DNA from: Gordonia sp. UBA5067
GTDB taxonomy: Bacteria > Actinomycetota > Actinomycetes > Mycobacteriales > Mycobacteriaceae
Reading direction: 5' to 3'
Length of the DNA: 7,604 bases
NCBI RefSeq assembly: GCF_002414845.1
Contig: NZ_DIAX01000023.1
Location: forward strand, 1 to 7,604
The notes beneath the pieces were generated by a model. That model was not told the DNA's origin. It did no database searches and was given only the letters and a program-made list of their open reading frames with translations. Every line of letters begins with the position of its first letter. Within the stretch, counting starts at the first letter, position 1. A program made the translations under genes and the position numbers. Positions 7,495 through 7,604 of this stretch are shown here, piece after piece.

Positions 7495-7604
7495 ACGATC
7501 GGCTCGTGGCTGGATACCCCCCTGATGTGGCAGAACAGTATCGCGCAGCCGGCTACTGGATCGGGCAGACCCACACGGCGATGCTCACGGAGTCGGCCGC
7601 CGCA
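7488..7604 (+). CDS. entE: 2,3-dihydroxybenzoate-AMP ligase (EntE/DhbE), N-terminal fragment cut by window edge
   Basis: Only the first 39 codons are in the window, and the gene continues past the right edge. The enzyme activates DHB with ATP and loads it onto an aryl carrier protein for the NRPS. Seen: YPPDVAEQYRAAGYW followed by a polar stretch and a helix (AMLTESAAA). This matches the N-terminus of EntE/DhbE/YbtE-type ligases (compare WPEEFARRYREKGYW in E. coli EntE). A TAG at 7482-7484 closes the frame upstream, so the start is the ATG at 7488 or, less likely, a GTG at 7506. ATG places the conserved motif at about the same distance from the N-terminus as in E. coli EntE. The call rests on a short segment but is strongly supported by the neighbouring genes. 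Confidence 0.85.
   Translation, partial: MLYDRLVAGYPPDVAEQYRAAGYWIGQTHTAMLTESAAA

Overview
This window is most of a catecholate siderophore (enterobactin-type) biosynthesis locus. It probably comes from a high-GC actinomycete. The evidence is the GC-rich codon use, the frequent GTG/TTG starts, and an IdeR/DtxR-type iron box in the divergent promoter region. The genus cannot be fixed from the sequence alone.

Layout: four tightly packed genes run on the minus strand from about 7442 down to 25. In transcription order they are a one-module non-ribosomal peptide synthetase (NRPS) of EntF type (2412-7442), a ferric-siderophore-binding lipoprotein (1462-2415), an isochorismatase of EntB type (794-1435), and 2,3-dihydro-2,3-dihydroxybenzoate dehydrogenase EntA (25-801). 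The first pair overlap by 4 nt (GTGA), the second pair are separated by 26 nt, and the third pair overlap by 8 nt. This is almost certainly one operon. Divergently, on the plus strand from 7488, the first 39 codons of a 2,3-dihydroxybenzoate-AMP ligase (EntE/DhbE) run off the right edge. The 45-bp divergent intergenic region holds a good iron box (7476-7494) that overlaps the entE start codon. Bases 1-24 lie downstream of entA and show no recognisable feature. No other stretch is without a gene.

How the genes work together: EntB cleaves isochorismate and EntA oxidises the product to 2,3-dihydroxybenzoate (DHB). EntE activates DHB, and the NRPS condenses it with an amino acid predicted from the A-domain code to be serine. 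The thioesterase domain releases the product, expected to be a DHB-serine oligomer or trilactone. The lipoprotein would recapture the ferric complex. The isochorismate synthase, aryl carrier protein, MbtH partner, exporter and ABC permease/ATPase are not in the window.

The most unusual feature is that the NRPS does not end at its thioesterase. It continues in frame into a complete enterochelin-esterase (Fes-like) protein with both its N-terminal domain and its alpha/beta-hydrolase domain. This gives the order C-A-T-TE-Fes in one 1676-residue chain. The enzyme that would break the siderophore down is therefore covalently joined to the enzyme that makes it.
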